Assembly: GCF_049994905.1 (NCBI RefSeq)
Contig: NZ_CP188258.1
Location: forward strand, 1,674,001 to 1,738,000
Source: Diaminobutyricibacter sp049994905
Lineage (GTDB): Bacteria > Actinomycetota > Actinomycetes > Actinomycetales > Microbacteriaceae
Direction: 5' to 3'
DNA: 64,000 bases
The position numbers and the translations under genes were made by a program. Positions 1 through 8,224 of this stretch are shown in pieces. The notes under the pieces were generated by a model. The model saw nothing but the letters and a program-made list of their open reading frames with translations, did not search any database and was not told the DNA's origin. How positions within the stretch are numbered: position 1 is the first letter of the stretch; the number at the start of each line of letters is the position of its first letter.

Positions 1-509
1 GCGATGAGCTGCTCGGCGGACTGCGCCTGGCCGGCGCTCGCCTTTTCGAGAACCTCAGACCAGGAGACGAAAGCGGTCGGGCCCTTGCCGAAAGGCGACG
101 ATCCCGTCTTCGGTCGACGGACGAAAAGCTGCTCGATCGCCCATTCGCCCTGACCGGAACTCTGGATGGCGACATCCTCGATGGTCGCCTCGCCCGATCC
201 GTCCGCGAACACGACACGGCGGCCGAGCATCTCGGCGATCACACGGACTTCGCCTCCGCGCTGCTCGAAACGACGCACGTTGATCAGTCCGGTCGTGATG
301 ATCTGGCCGCTGCCGATACTGGTCACGCGGCCGATCGAGACGAAAACCCTGCGTTTGCCGGGGATCTCGACGATCAGTCCGACGACGCGTGGCGGATCGC
401 TCTTGCGGTAGACCACCAGGACGTCGCGCACCTTGCCCACGCGGTCGCCCGCCGGGTCGAAGACAGTGCACCCGGCGAGGCGGGCGACGAAAACTCTGGA
501 GGCACTCAC
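1..509 (-). CDS. PRC-barrel / MgtE-N-like protein (N-terminal part, runs off window)
   Basis: Only about 169 N-terminal residues are in the window; the gene continues past base 1. Reading from a GTG at 509, the product begins SASRVFVARLAGCTVFD and shows two PRC-barrel-like segments, each a short beta pattern of the type GxxVFD..G..VGKVRDV near residue 12 and GRRVVFADG near residue 90. Actinobacterial proteins with this start usually continue into an MgtE N-terminal and CBS region and are annotated as magnesium-transporter-like; that part is not visible here. The ribosome binding site is weak, so the start is inferred from the reading frame. It is divergent from the general-stress gene at 567. 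Function is inferred from family resemblance only. Confidence 0.6.
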   Translation of the reverse strand, partial: MSASRVFVARLAGCTVFDPAGDRVGKVRDVLVVYRKSDPPRVVGLIVEIPGKRRVFVSIGRVTSIGSGQIITTGLINVRRFEQRGGEVRVIAEMLGRRVVFADGSGEATIEDVAIQSSGQGEWAIEQLFVRRPKTGSSPFGKGPTAFVSWSEVLEKASAGQAQSAEQLI

Positions 510-566
510 AGGTAATAACTTATGCCCTCAAAGCCGGGGAACGGCGCTGGGTGAAAGAATGGTCTA

Positions 567-1187
567 GTGAGTAACCAGAGCCCGTTCGGCGGCCGCAACA
601 GAGTCGTTTTCCCGACCCTGCCACGCGGTGAGGTCATTGCGACCTATGAGACCTATCCGGAGGCCCAGCAGGCCGTCGACGTGCTCGCCCGCGCCGACTT
701 CCCGGTGGCCAAACTCTCGATCATCGGGAGCGACCTGAAGAGCGTCGAGCGGGTGACCGGCAAGCTGAGCTGGGGCCGCGTCGCGATCGCAGGCGCCGCA
801 TCCGGGGCATGGTTCGGCATCTTCATCGGGCTGCTTCTCGTGATCTTCAACCCGGCCACCAGCTACGCGTTCGTCGTGGCCGCTGTGCTGATCGGAGCCG
901 GCTTCGGCACCCTCTTCGGTGTTGTCTCGTATGCCGTGAACCGCCGCAGGCGCGACTACACGTCGGTCGCACAGGTGATCGCGACGAGCTACTCCGTGCT
1001 CGTCGACCCCGACCTCGTCAATCGCGCGCGCAACCTGATCGCCGGCGGCATCCACCCCGAGCCGGCCCCGGAGCCTTTCCCGGCGGCGCAGCACCCGTCG
1101 GATCCGCCACCGGCGACGCCGACGTCACCGGAGCCGACTGGGGACGCCGAGCCGCCGCATCCGTCGGATCCGCCGCCCGCACTCTAG
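567..1187 (+). CDS. General stress protein, YflT-domain-like membrane protein
   Basis: 206 residues from a GTG start. The N-terminal segment (residues about 20-70, GEVIATYETYPEAQQAVD onward) matches the heat-induced stress protein YflT/GSP17M type of domain. It is followed by two hydrophobic membrane segments at about residues 72-95 and 98-125, the first small-residue rich. The C-terminal 40 residues are proline-rich and carry the octapeptide HPSDPPPA twice, suggesting recent internal duplication. The molecular role of this family is not established. It is monocistronic, and its 3' end faces aminopeptidase P across a tandem-repeat spacer. Confidence 0.75.
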   Translation: MSNQSPFGGRNRVVFPTLPRGEVIATYETYPEAQQAVDVLARADFPVAKLSIIGSDLKSVERVTGKLSWGRVAIAGAASGAWFGIFIGLLLVIFNPATSYAFVVAAVLIGAGFGTLFGVVSYAVNRRRRDYTSVAQVIATSYSVLVDPDLVNRARNLIAGGIHPEPAPEPFPAAQHPSDPPPATPTSPEPTGDAEPPHPSDPPPAL

Positions 1188-1206
1188 CCGCCGGAGCGGC
1201 CAGGTC

Positions 1207-1300
1207 GACGACGCGCTGAGCCGACGACGCGCTGAGCCGACGACGCGCTGAGCCGACGACGCGCTGAGCCGACGACGCGCTGAGCCGACGACGCTCTACG
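1207..1300. repeat. 16-bp tandem direct repeat, five full copies plus a partial one
   Basis: The unit GACGACGCGCTGAGCC is repeated head-to-tail without interruption at 1207-1222, 1223-1238, 1239-1254, 1255-1270 and 1271-1286. A sixth, decayed copy begins at 1287 and runs into the 3' end of the aminopeptidase P gene. The array fills the space between two convergent genes. Perfect copies indicate recent slippage; copy number is likely variable between strains. Confidence 0.9.
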
Positions 1301-2810
1301 CGCCCTGCACCCAGGCTTCGACGTCATCCGCCGTACGCGGGATCGCGATCGACAGGTTCTCGGCGCCGTCCGCGGTCACGAGGATGTTGTCTTCGATGCG
1401 CACGCCGATGCCACGGAAGTGCTCCGGGACGGTCAGGTCGTCCGGCTGGAAGTAGAGGCCGGGCTCGATGGTGAACACCATGCCGGCCTCGAGCACACCG
1501 TCGAGGTAGAGGTCGCGCCGCGCCTGGGCGCAGTCGTGCACGTCGAGACCGAGATGGTGGCTCGTGCCGTGCACCATGTAGCGGCGGTGGTGCTGGTTGT
1601 CGGCCTCGAGGGCTTCTTCGGCCGAGACCGGGAGGAGCCCCCACTCGGCGGTCCGCCGGGCGATGACGGCCATCGCCGTCTGGTGGATCTCGCGGAACCT
1701 GATGCCGGGCCGCACGATGGCGAACGCCGCATCCGCCGCTTCGCGCACCGTCTCGTAGACCAGGCGCTGGGTTTCGGTGAACCGCCCGCCGATGGGGAGC
1801 GTGCGGGTGATATCGGCGGTGTAGTAGCTGTCGACTTCGACGCCGGCGTCGAGCAGGATCAGGTCGCCCGGCACGACAGGCCCGTCGTTGCGGGTCCAGT
1901 GCAGGATGCACGCGTGTGGCCCGCTCGCCGCGATGGTGTCATAGCCGACCGCGTTGCCGTCTGCGCGTGCGCGGCCGTTGAACACACCCTCTACGAGGCG
2001 TTCTCCCCGACGGTGCGCGGTGATCCGCGGCAGGTCGGCGATGACATCGTCGAAACCACGCGCAGTTGCTGCGACGGCGGCGCGCAGTTCGCCGACCTCG
2101 TAGGAGTCCTTCACGAGCCGCAGTTCGGACAGGTCACGTGCGAGTTCGTCATCGCCTTCGTGCGCCTCGACATCCGCGATGCGATCGTCGAGGTTGAGCA
2201 GGCGAAGACCGTCGATCTGGTCGGTGAGCGCTGGATCGGCTTCGCGCACGACCAGGGTGTTCTCGTCGGTCGAATCGATGACGGCGGCCAGGTCGGCGAT
2301 GCCGCGCGTCGGCAGGGCGAGATCGCTCGCGACCTGCGCGAGCGACGGTCGCGGGCCGATCCAGAACTCGCCGATCTCGGGGTTGGCATAGAACTCGTCC
2401 GAATCCCGCCCGGCCCGCTCACGGAAATAGAGGGTCGCCTCGTGGCCGTCGGCCGTCGGCTCGAGCACCAGAACGGCTCCCGGCTCCGAATCGGAACCCC
2501 ACCCGGTGAGATGGGCGAACGCGGAATGCCCCCTGAAGGCGAAGTCGGTGTCGTTCGAGCGCTGCTTCAGCCGGCCGGCGGGGATGACGATGCGCTTGCC
2601 GGGGTGGAGTCGCGAGACGCGGGTGCGGCGCTCGGCGGCGAACGCGGCCTGCTCACGGGCGCCGGGGAGAACATCCGGACGATCCGCCCACCCGCTGCCG
2701 ATGTACTCCTTGAACCCGTCGGATCCCGGCGTCGTCGAACGATTCGAGGTTGCGCGGGGCTTCGGCTCGCTGGGCGCGGTCTGCTGGGACGATTCGGTGT
2801 GTGACGACAT
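1296..2810 (-). CDS. pepP: Xaa-Pro aminopeptidase (aminopeptidase P, M24B)
   Basis: 504 residues. It removes the N-terminal residue from peptides with proline in position 2; the enzyme is cytoplasmic and uses two metal ions. An N-terminal creatinase-type domain (about residues 55-220, with HLTGWGSDSEPG) precedes a pita-bread metallopeptidase domain. Metal ligands are visible as LLDAGVEVDSYYTADITRT (two Asp), HGTSHHLGLDVHD (His), TIEPGLYF (Glu) and GVRIEDNILVT (Glu). The first 40 residues are a polar Ser/Thr/Pro-rich extension. The ATG at 2808-2810 is the first in frame. It is divergent from the PHP gene at 2878, with 67 bp between the starts. Confidence 0.93.
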   Translation of the reverse strand: MSSHTESSQQTAPSEPKPRATSNRSTTPGSDGFKEYIGSGWADRPDVLPGAREQAAFAAERRTRVSRLHPGKRIVIPAGRLKQRSNDTDFAFRGHSAFAHLTGWGSDSEPGAVLVLEPTADGHEATLYFRERAGRDSDEFYANPEIGEFWIGPRPSLAQVASDLALPTRGIADLAAVIDSTDENTLVVREADPALTDQIDGLRLLNLDDRIADVEAHEGDDELARDLSELRLVKDSYEVGELRAAVAATARGFDDVIADLPRITAHRRGERLVEGVFNGRARADGNAVGYDTIAASGPHACILHWTRNDGPVVPGDLILLDAGVEVDSYYTADITRTLPIGGRFTETQRLVYETVREAADAAFAIVRPGIRFREIHQTAMAVIARRTAEWGLLPVSAEEALEADNQHHRRYMVHGTSHHLGLDVHDCAQARRDLYLDGVLEAGMVFTIEPGLYFQPDDLTVPEHFRGIGVRIEDNILVTADGAENLSIAIPRTADDVEAWVQGA

Positions 2811-2865
2811 GCCTCCATTCTTTCACCGACGGCGGCGACTCCGCGGCGGCCCCGTCCACGCCCCG

Positions 2866-2877
2866 TACGATGAACCC
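2866..2877 (+). promoter_or_regulatory. Probable -10 box of a leaderless transcript
   Basis: TACGAT at 2866-2871 lies exactly 6 nt before the ATG of the PHP gene at 2878, and no Shine-Dalgarno sequence can fit between. This geometry is typical of actinobacterial leaderless mRNAs. The -35 region is not clear. Confidence 0.45.
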
Positions 2878-3750
2878 ATGGGTGATGAGCGACGCTTCCG
2901 TGGTCCCATCGACCTCCACACGCATTCGAGCGTCTCCGACGGAACCGAGACGCCCGCCGAACTGGTGCGCGCGGCCGCCGCGGCGGGCCTGGGAACCGTC
3001 GCACTCACCGACCACGACTCCACGGCGGGCTGGTCGGATGCGGCATCCGCTGTCCCCGAGGCCGGGGTCACGCTCATCCCGGGCATGGAACTCAGCACCC
3101 GTATCGAATTCGCGAGCGTGCACATGCTCGGCTACCTGCCCGATCCACTCAATGCCGCTCTCGCCGCGGAGACCGAGCGGATCCGGGCCGGGCGCCTGCG
3201 CCGCGCGGAGGAGATGGTGCAGCGGATCTCCGAGGACTACGACATCACCTGGGCGGATGTCGTCGCACAGACGACGGAAGGGGCCACGGTCGGGCGGCCG
3301 CATATCGCCGACGCGCTCGTCGCCCGCGGGCTCGCACCCGACCGCAGCGCCGCGTTCGCCGGGATCCTCCACTGGCGCGCGGGCTACTACCAGCCGCATT
3401 ACGCCCCCGACCCGCTGACCGGCGTGCGTCTCATCCGCGAGGCTGGGGGCGTGCCGGTGCTCGCGCATCCGGGCACGCGGGGCCGTGGCCGGGTCATCCC
3501 GACGGACCGGCTCGCCCGTCTGGTGGATGCCGGCCTCTTCGGGCTCGAGATCGATCATCGCGAGAACACCGCTGACGGCAGGGCGCGACTGCACGAACTC
3601 GCGGCCCAGTTCGGTCTGCAGATCACCGGTTCGAGCGACTATCACGGCTCCGGCAAACCGAACCGTTTCGGAGAGAACACCACGGACCCGCGCGTTCTCG
3701 ATCTCATCATCGAACAAGCGACAGGCGCGGCGCCTTTCTATGCCAGCTGA
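2878..3750 (+). CDS. PHP-domain phosphoesterase (RNase AM / TrpH type)
   Basis: 290 residues. The PHP fold binds a trinuclear metal centre and hydrolyses phosphoesters; proteins of this length with this layout are usually 3',5'-nucleoside bisphosphate phosphatases or 5'-3' RNA exonucleases of the YciV/TrpH group. Visible ligand motifs are DLHTHSSVSDGT near residue 13, LTDHDS near residue 43, PGMELS near residue 66, VGRPHIA near residue 142, LAHPG near residue 195 and GSSDYHG near residue 255. The ATG at 2878 is preferred over longer in-frame extensions because the motif-bearing domain starts immediately after it and a -10 box sits just upstream. The substrate is inferred, not shown. Confidence 0.85.
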   Translation: MGDERRFRGPIDLHTHSSVSDGTETPAELVRAAAAAGLGTVALTDHDSTAGWSDAASAVPEAGVTLIPGMELSTRIEFASVHMLGYLPDPLNAALAAETERIRAGRLRRAEEMVQRISEDYDITWADVVAQTTEGATVGRPHIADALVARGLAPDRSAAFAGILHWRAGYYQPHYAPDPLTGVRLIREAGGVPVLAHPGTRGRGRVIPTDRLARLVDAGLFGLEIDHRENTADGRARLHELAAQFGLQITGSSDYHGSGKPNRFGENTTDPRVLDLIIEQATGAAPFYAS

Positions 3751-3797
3751 CATTCGCGTCGTAGCCTGAACGAGGCACGAGCGAGCGGAGGATGCAG

Positions 3798-4925
3798 GTG
3801 AGGGTACGATCCCGGGTTGCGGTCGCCTTGGTCGTTGCTGCGCTCCTGGCGGCCGGCGGTGCTGTTCCGGCGGCCGTCGCAGACCCGAGCTACCCGTCCT
3901 GGGGTGATGTGCAGGCGGCGAAGGCGAGCCAGGCAGCAACGCAGGCGGAGGTCACGAAGATCAACTCCGTGCTCGGCCAGCTGCAGCAGGCGGCAAATGC
4001 GGCCGCCGACCTAGCGATCCGGCGTGCGGCCCAGTATGCCCAGGCTGAGGCGGACCTCGCGGCCGCGACCGAGAAGGCGGCCCTGCTCGCCAGGAACGCC
4101 GGCGCGGCAACCGCGGCCGCCCGCTCGCTCAAGACCGAGAGCGGGGCACTCACCGAGCAGTTGTCCCGGACGAGCGGAGCAGACCTCACGGTGCATCTCT
4201 TTCTCGACGGATCCAGGTCGGCCGGCGCGCCCGACCTGCTCTACCAGCTCGGAGCGATGGCGAGCCTGACGGCGCGTGCAGGGGACCTCTTCGCGAAAGC
4301 GACACAGCAGCAGAATCTCGCCGCATCACTCAGCGCCGATGCGAAGTCGGCGGAGTCGGCCCGGACGTCGCTGGCTCTCCAGGCGCAGAAGGCGCTCGCC
4401 GCGGCACAGGCGGCACAGCGTGCGGCAAATGGTGCCCTCGCAACCGAGCGGACGCGTGCGACCGTGATGTACGCGCAACTTGCGTCGCTCAAGCGTACGA
4501 CCGCGAAAGTAGAACAGAAATATGCAGAAGGCGTCGCGGCTGCCGCAGCCCTCGCGCAACAGGCCGCGAGCCAGGGCGGGGCGAACGGATTCGCACCACC
4601 GCTGGGCGGGGTCGTCGTGGATCCCGCGGGCGCGCAGGCTTACGCCCAGAGTGTCCTGCCCTCATACGGCTGGGGAGGCGACCAGATGTCCTGCCTGGTG
4701 CGGCTCTGGAACCAGGAGTCCGGATGGAGGGCCGATGCCTACAACACATCGAGCGGAGCGTACGGCATTCCGCAGTCGCTTCCCGCGAGCAAGATGGCGA
4801 CGGCGGGGCCGGACTGGCAGTCGAACGCGCGCACCCAGATCAACTGGGGTCTCTCCTACATCTCCCGCGCGTACGGCTCACCGTGCGGCGCCTGGAACCA
4901 CGAGGTCGGCTACAACTGGTACTGA
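3798..4925 (+). CDS. Secreted coiled-coil protein with lytic transglycosylase-like C-terminal domain
   Basis: 375 residues from GTG 3798. GGAGG at 3787-3791 lies 6 nt before this GTG, whereas the in-frame ATG at 3792 would abut it, so GTG is chosen. A signal peptide (residues 1-28, ending AAVA before DPS) is followed by about 230 residues of Ala/Gln-rich coiled coil. A C-terminal domain of about 95 residues contains QMSCLVRLWNQESGWR and SGAYGIPQSLPASKMA. This is the aggregation-promoting-factor / SLT-like layout, in which the Glu of WNQESGW is the likely catalytic acid. Two Cys (SCLV and SPCGAW) could form a disulfide. It probably cleaves or remodels peptidoglycan outside the cell. Confidence 0.8.
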   Translation: MRVRSRVAVALVVAALLAAGGAVPAAVADPSYPSWGDVQAAKASQAATQAEVTKINSVLGQLQQAANAAADLAIRRAAQYAQAEADLAAATEKAALLARNAGAATAAARSLKTESGALTEQLSRTSGADLTVHLFLDGSRSAGAPDLLYQLGAMASLTARAGDLFAKATQQQNLAASLSADAKSAESARTSLALQAQKALAAAQAAQRAANGALATERTRATVMYAQLASLKRTTAKVEQKYAEGVAAAAALAQQAASQGGANGFAPPLGGVVVDPAGAQAYAQSVLPSYGWGGDQMSCLVRLWNQESGWRADAYNTSSGAYGIPQSLPASKMATAGPDWQSNARTQINWGLSYISRAYGSPCGAWNHEVGYNWY

Positions 4926-4954
4926 GCCGGTCGCCGGCCGGCCCGCACGGCCAG

Positions 4955-5090
4955 CGATTGGTCGCCGCCCCGCATGGCCGATTGGTCGCCAAAACATTGG
5001 CCACCAATCGCCCTGAACCCAGGTGAGTTGCTTGCCAATTAATTGGCGAGCAACTAATGGGTAATTCGCGAGCAAGTAATTGGCGAGCAA
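4955..5090. repeat. Cluster of direct and inverted repeats in a convergent intergenic space
   Basis: Two repeat families are interleaved. CGATTGGTCGCC occurs at 4955-4966 and 4979-4990, with an inverted near-copy at 4999-5010; the last two can form a 12-bp stem (one mismatch) with an 8-nt loop. AATTGGCGAGCAA occurs at 5041-5053 and 5078-5090, with a one-base variant at 5063-5075 and an inverted near-copy at 5028-5040 that makes a 26-bp nearly perfect palindrome centred at 5040/5041. The stretch is AT-richer than its surroundings. It may serve as a terminator between the convergent genes. The rest of the 4926-5188 spacer shows no gene. Confidence 0.75.
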
Positions 5091-5188
5091 GCTCATTGCG
5101 GGCTCGACGACGTCGCGCGCCGACGAACTCATAGACGCGTCAATGAGCCCGTCGCCGCCAGATCTCGGCCCCGACCGCCCCGGTCGTG

Positions 5189-6658
5189 CTAGCTGGCGGG
5201 TGTCGCGGCGGCAGCCCCGCCGCTACGGCGACGCGTACGGCTCCGGCGGCGCGGGGCGCTGTTGCCGTCGTGGTGCTCGGTACCGCCGCCGTCATGCGTC
5301 CCCGACGCCGCGTGCTCGCTTGACGGCTGGCCGTCGTGCGCCGGTGCTGCGGATGCGGGGCGACCGCCGCGAGTCCGCGAACGCGAGCGGTTGCGGTTCT
5401 CTCCGCCTTCGGCCCGGGCGCCCTGCGATTCGCGGGGTCCCCGCGCTCCGGATGCCTCGGTCTTGACGGGAGGGGTCGACTTCAGGCGGCCCTTCGCCCC
5501 ATGCGGGATGTCGAGGTCGGAATAGAGATGGGGCGACGACGAGTAGGTCTCGACCGGCTCCGGCTGGCCGAACTCGAGCGCCCGGTTGATGAGCGCCCAC
5601 TTGTGCAGGTCGTCCCAGTCGACGAAGGTCACTGCGATACCGGTCTTGCCGGCACGACCGGTGCGCCCGGCACGGTGGAGGTAGGTCTTCTCGTCTTCGG
5701 GAATGGTGTGGTTGATGACGTGTGTCACGTCGTCGACATCGATTCCGCGGGCGGCGACGTCGGTGGCGATCAGGATGTCCTTCTTGCCCGCCTTGAATGC
5801 GGCCATCGCCCGCTCGCGCTGCTCCTGGTTGAGATCGCCGTGTACGGCGGCAGCGTTGAAGCCGCGATCACCCAGCTCCTCGACCAGCTTCGCGGCCGCA
5901 CGCTTGGTGCGGGTGAAGACGACCGTCTTGCCACGGCCCTCGGCCTGGAGGATGCGCGCAACCACCTCGTCTTTGTCGAGCGCGTGCGCGCGGTAGATGA
6001 GGTGCTTGATGTTCGCCTGGACCTGGCCCTCGTCGGGGTCGGTCGCCCGGATGTGGATGGGCCGCGTCATGAAGCGGCGAGCGAGGGCGACGATCGGCCC
6101 CGGCATCGTCGCGGAGAACAGCATGGTGTGGCGGGTGGCCGGCGTCTGGGCGAACAGCTTCTCGATGTCGGCGAGGAAGCCGAGGTCGAGCATCTTGTCG
6201 GCCTCGTCGAGCACCATTTCACGCACATTGCCGAGGTTGAGCAGGCGCTGGCTCGCGAGGTCGAGGAGGCGGCCCGGCGTGCCGACGACGATCTGCGCGC
6301 CCGACTTGATCTGTTCGATCTGGCCTTCGTAGGCCTTGCCGCCGTAGATGGCCACGACGTCGGTCGAGCGGTTGGCCGCCGCCTGCGACAGGTCTTCGAA
6401 GACCTGGACGCAGAGTTCACGGGTGGGGACGACGATGAGAGCCTGGACGCCCGGCGCGGGGTTGAGCCCGAGGCGCTGGATGACGGGGAGGCCGAAGCCG
6501 AACGTCTTGCCGGTTCCGGTCTTTGCCTGGCCGATGATGTCCTGCCCGTCGAGGGCGAGGGGGATGGTCTGGGCCTGGATGGGGAACGGTTCGACGATCC
6601 CCTTCGCTGCCAGTGCGTCGACCATGTCCTGGTCGACCTTGAGTTCGGAGAAAGTCAC
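5189..6658 (-). CDS. DEAD-box ATP-dependent RNA helicase
   Basis: 489 residues from GTG 6658 (product starts VTFSELKVDQDMVDALA). It unwinds RNA duplexes with ATP. The motifs run in order: PFPIQAQTIP (Q motif), AKTGTGKT (I), PTREL (Ia), TPGR (Ib), DEAD (II), SAT (III), TDVAARGID (V) and HRAGRTGRAG (VI). After the core (about residue 370) comes a roughly 120-residue basic, Arg/Gly/Ser-rich tail with RSRSRTRGG and RRRSRTRR, the usual RNA-binding extension of actinobacterial RhlE/DeaD-like helicases. The frame stays open to 6886, but upstream residues are not family-like. It may act in cold adaptation or ribosome and RNA turnover. Confidence 0.9.
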   Translation of the reverse strand: MTFSELKVDQDMVDALAAKGIVEPFPIQAQTIPLALDGQDIIGQAKTGTGKTFGFGLPVIQRLGLNPAPGVQALIVVPTRELCVQVFEDLSQAAANRSTDVVAIYGGKAYEGQIEQIKSGAQIVVGTPGRLLDLASQRLLNLGNVREMVLDEADKMLDLGFLADIEKLFAQTPATRHTMLFSATMPGPIVALARRFMTRPIHIRATDPDEGQVQANIKHLIYRAHALDKDEVVARILQAEGRGKTVVFTRTKRAAAKLVEELGDRGFNAAAVHGDLNQEQRERAMAAFKAGKKDILIATDVAARGIDVDDVTHVINHTIPEDEKTYLHRAGRTGRAGKTGIAVTFVDWDDLHKWALINRALEFGQPEPVETYSSSPHLYSDLDIPHGAKGRLKSTPPVKTEASGARGPRESQGARAEGGENRNRSRSRTRGGRPASAAPAHDGQPSSEHAASGTHDGGGTEHHDGNSAPRRRSRTRRRSGGAAAATPAS

Positions 6659-6820
6659 GAATTGATGCCTGTCGGTTTGTTCACGAGGTCTACGCCGTCT
6701 TTTCGCAGGCGTAGGGCCGTCGATCCCATGCCGACGGCATTCACAGCCTAGTTGATGCTCCTGTACAGACGGCGTTAAGGGGACGCGCCCGCTCGCCCGG
6801 CCACGCGCATCCGCCATCGC

Positions 6821-6833
6821 TACACTTGCGTAC
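6821..6833 (+). promoter_or_regulatory. Probable -10 box of a leaderless transcript
   Basis: TACACT at 6821-6826 is 7 nt before the GTG start at 6834, and no ribosome binding site fits. It matches the TANNNT pattern seen before several other genes in this window. Confidence 0.45.
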
Positions 6834-7550
6834 GTGTCAACCTGGTTCTCGCGTCGCCGGCCGCTGGTCGAGCTCCCCCGGCTCAAGCCGCGGTCGGAAC
6901 AGCCGCCTGCGACGCGCGTCGATCTCCACGAAATCGCGCCGGAGCTCCTGCCGTACCTCGGTCAGGCGGCCTACCTGCAGCTCGAGGCGTTCCAGACCCT
7001 CTCGCGCGTGGTCGGCGAGGTGCAAGACCTCGAGGCGAAGGAGAGCATCGGCAAGGCGGCCGGGTTCGCGCTGGCGAAACACCAGGGACTCGTCGCCGAG
7101 ATCCGGCGGCGCGGCGACGATCCCGCCTACGCGATGCAGCCCTTCGCCGACGCCATCGACGGTTTCAGTGTCCTCACGACCGGCGCCGACTGGCAGGAGA
7201 CGCTTCTGGGCGTTCACCTCACCGCAGGCCTGCTCGACGACTTCTTCATCCGCCTGTCCGCGGGCCTGCCCGGGGACTTCGGCCCCCGTGCCGCCCAGCT
7301 CCTCGGCCTCGACTCCGGGCAGGACCAGGTGGTCCGCATCCTGCGTGATGAGATCGCGGCCGACCCGCACCTCGCATCGCGACTCGCGATGTGGGGGAGA
7401 CGTCTCGTCGGCGACACCCTGCTTGTGGCGCGGTCGGCGCTTCACCTGTCGGGCAATGCGCGCACCGACGATGAGCGGACAGAGCCCATCTTCACCGAGC
7501 TGATCGCAGCACACACCAGACGGATGGACGCACTCGGCCTCACCGCGTGA
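6834..7550 (+). CDS. Ferritin-like fold protein
   Basis: 238 residues from GTG 6834. The sequence is almost entirely helical and matches the actinobacterial ferritin-like family related to the tRNA hydroxylase MiaE fold. Candidate acidic/His positions include YLQLEAFQTLSR (residue about 48), LAKHQGLVAEI (residue about 80) and a C-terminal TELIAAHTRRMDALG. No canonical di-iron ExxH pair can be assigned with certainty, so enzymatic function is open. It is convergent with the small-membrane-protein gene at 7569. Confidence 0.75.
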   Translation: MSTWFSRRRPLVELPRLKPRSEQPPATRVDLHEIAPELLPYLGQAAYLQLEAFQTLSRVVGEVQDLEAKESIGKAAGFALAKHQGLVAEIRRRGDDPAYAMQPFADAIDGFSVLTTGADWQETLLGVHLTAGLLDDFFIRLSAGLPGDFGPRAAQLLGLDSGQDQVVRILRDEIAADPHLASRLAMWGRRLVGDTLLVARSALHLSGNARTDDERTEPIFTELIAAHTRRMDALGLTA

Positions 7551-7568
7551 GCGCGAGGCGCGCGGTCG

Positions 7569-7877
7569 TCAGCGTGCGGGGATCGGGGAGGCCTTCGACA
7601 GGGTCGCGAGGAGTTTCGCGTCGTGCGTGGTGCGAACCCGGCCGACGATCAGGTCGGTGACCACGGTGATCGCCGCGGTTCCGAGCAGGGTGATGACCCA
7701 GATCCAGCCGCCGTCCCATTTCAGGCCGGCCCAGGTGAGGCCGACCCAGAAGGCAGCCGACACGATGACGCCGATCGCGGGCATGAGCGCCGCCCCGTGC
7801 GTGTGGCGGTTGGGAAGGAGGTACCGCACCGCGAGGCCGATGACCGCGCCTGCGAGGGTGATGAAAAGCAGCTCCAT
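7569..7877 (-). CDS. Small three-segment membrane protein, unknown function
   Basis: 102 residues from ATG 7877. Three hydrophobic stretches (about residues 3-20, 30-50 and 55-75, the last including WIWVITLLGTAAITVV) suggest a small integral membrane protein with a short basic C-terminus. It begins 14 bp after the stop of the DUF3107 gene on the same strand, so the two are probably co-transcribed. I do not recognise a functional family. Confidence 0.65.
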   Translation of the reverse strand: MELLFITLAGAVIGLAVRYLLPNRHTHGAALMPAIGVIVSAAFWVGLTWAGLKWDGGWIWVITLLGTAAITVVTDLIVGRVRTTHDAKLLATLSKASPIPAR

Positions 7878-7891
7878 CGCTCTGCTGCGCC

Positions 7892-8116
7892 TCAGCCCAC
7901 GAACCCGATGCGGCGCGACTCTTCTGTGCCGATCTCGACATACGCGATTCCCGCTGTGGGGATCAGGTAGACCTTGCCCTTGTCGTCGCTGAGCCGCAGG
8001 AAGCCGGTGCCACTGGTCAGTGCGGCCGAGACCTGCTCTGCGATCTCGTCTGCCGTCTGCGACGTCTCGAAGTTGAGTTCGCGAGGAGCGTTGAGGATTC
8101 CGATGCGGATGTCCAC
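7892..8116 (-). CDS. DUF3107 family protein
   Basis: 74 residues from GTG 8116, with AAAGG upstream as ribosome binding site. The product (starts DIRIGILNAPRELNFE, ends RRIGFVG) fits the short actinobacterial DUF3107 family: predicted soluble, alpha/beta, with a conserved IPTAGIAYVEIG segment. The function is unknown. It is conserved next to DNA-repair helicase genes and divergent from adnA here. Confidence 0.85.
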   Translation of the reverse strand: MDIRIGILNAPRELNFETSQTADEIAEQVSAALTSGTGFLRLSDDKGKVYLIPTAGIAYVEIGTEESRRIGFVG

Positions 8117-8224
8117 GTGTGGTGCCTTTCGAGTCTGACCGGCGGATGTGAGTTCAGACTACGACACTCGGCCAACGGCGCTGCGTCACGTTCTCTGTCG
8201 GCGGACGCCGGTACGGTTCTGCAC

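Noticed and set aside
1207..1300. Possible CRISPR array
   Set aside because: The 16-bp units abut without spacers and there are no cas genes; it is a simple tandem repeat.
5336..6751. 471-codon plus-strand frame opposite the DEAD-box helicase
   Set aside because: Antisense shadow; the minus-strand frame has all helicase motifs in order.
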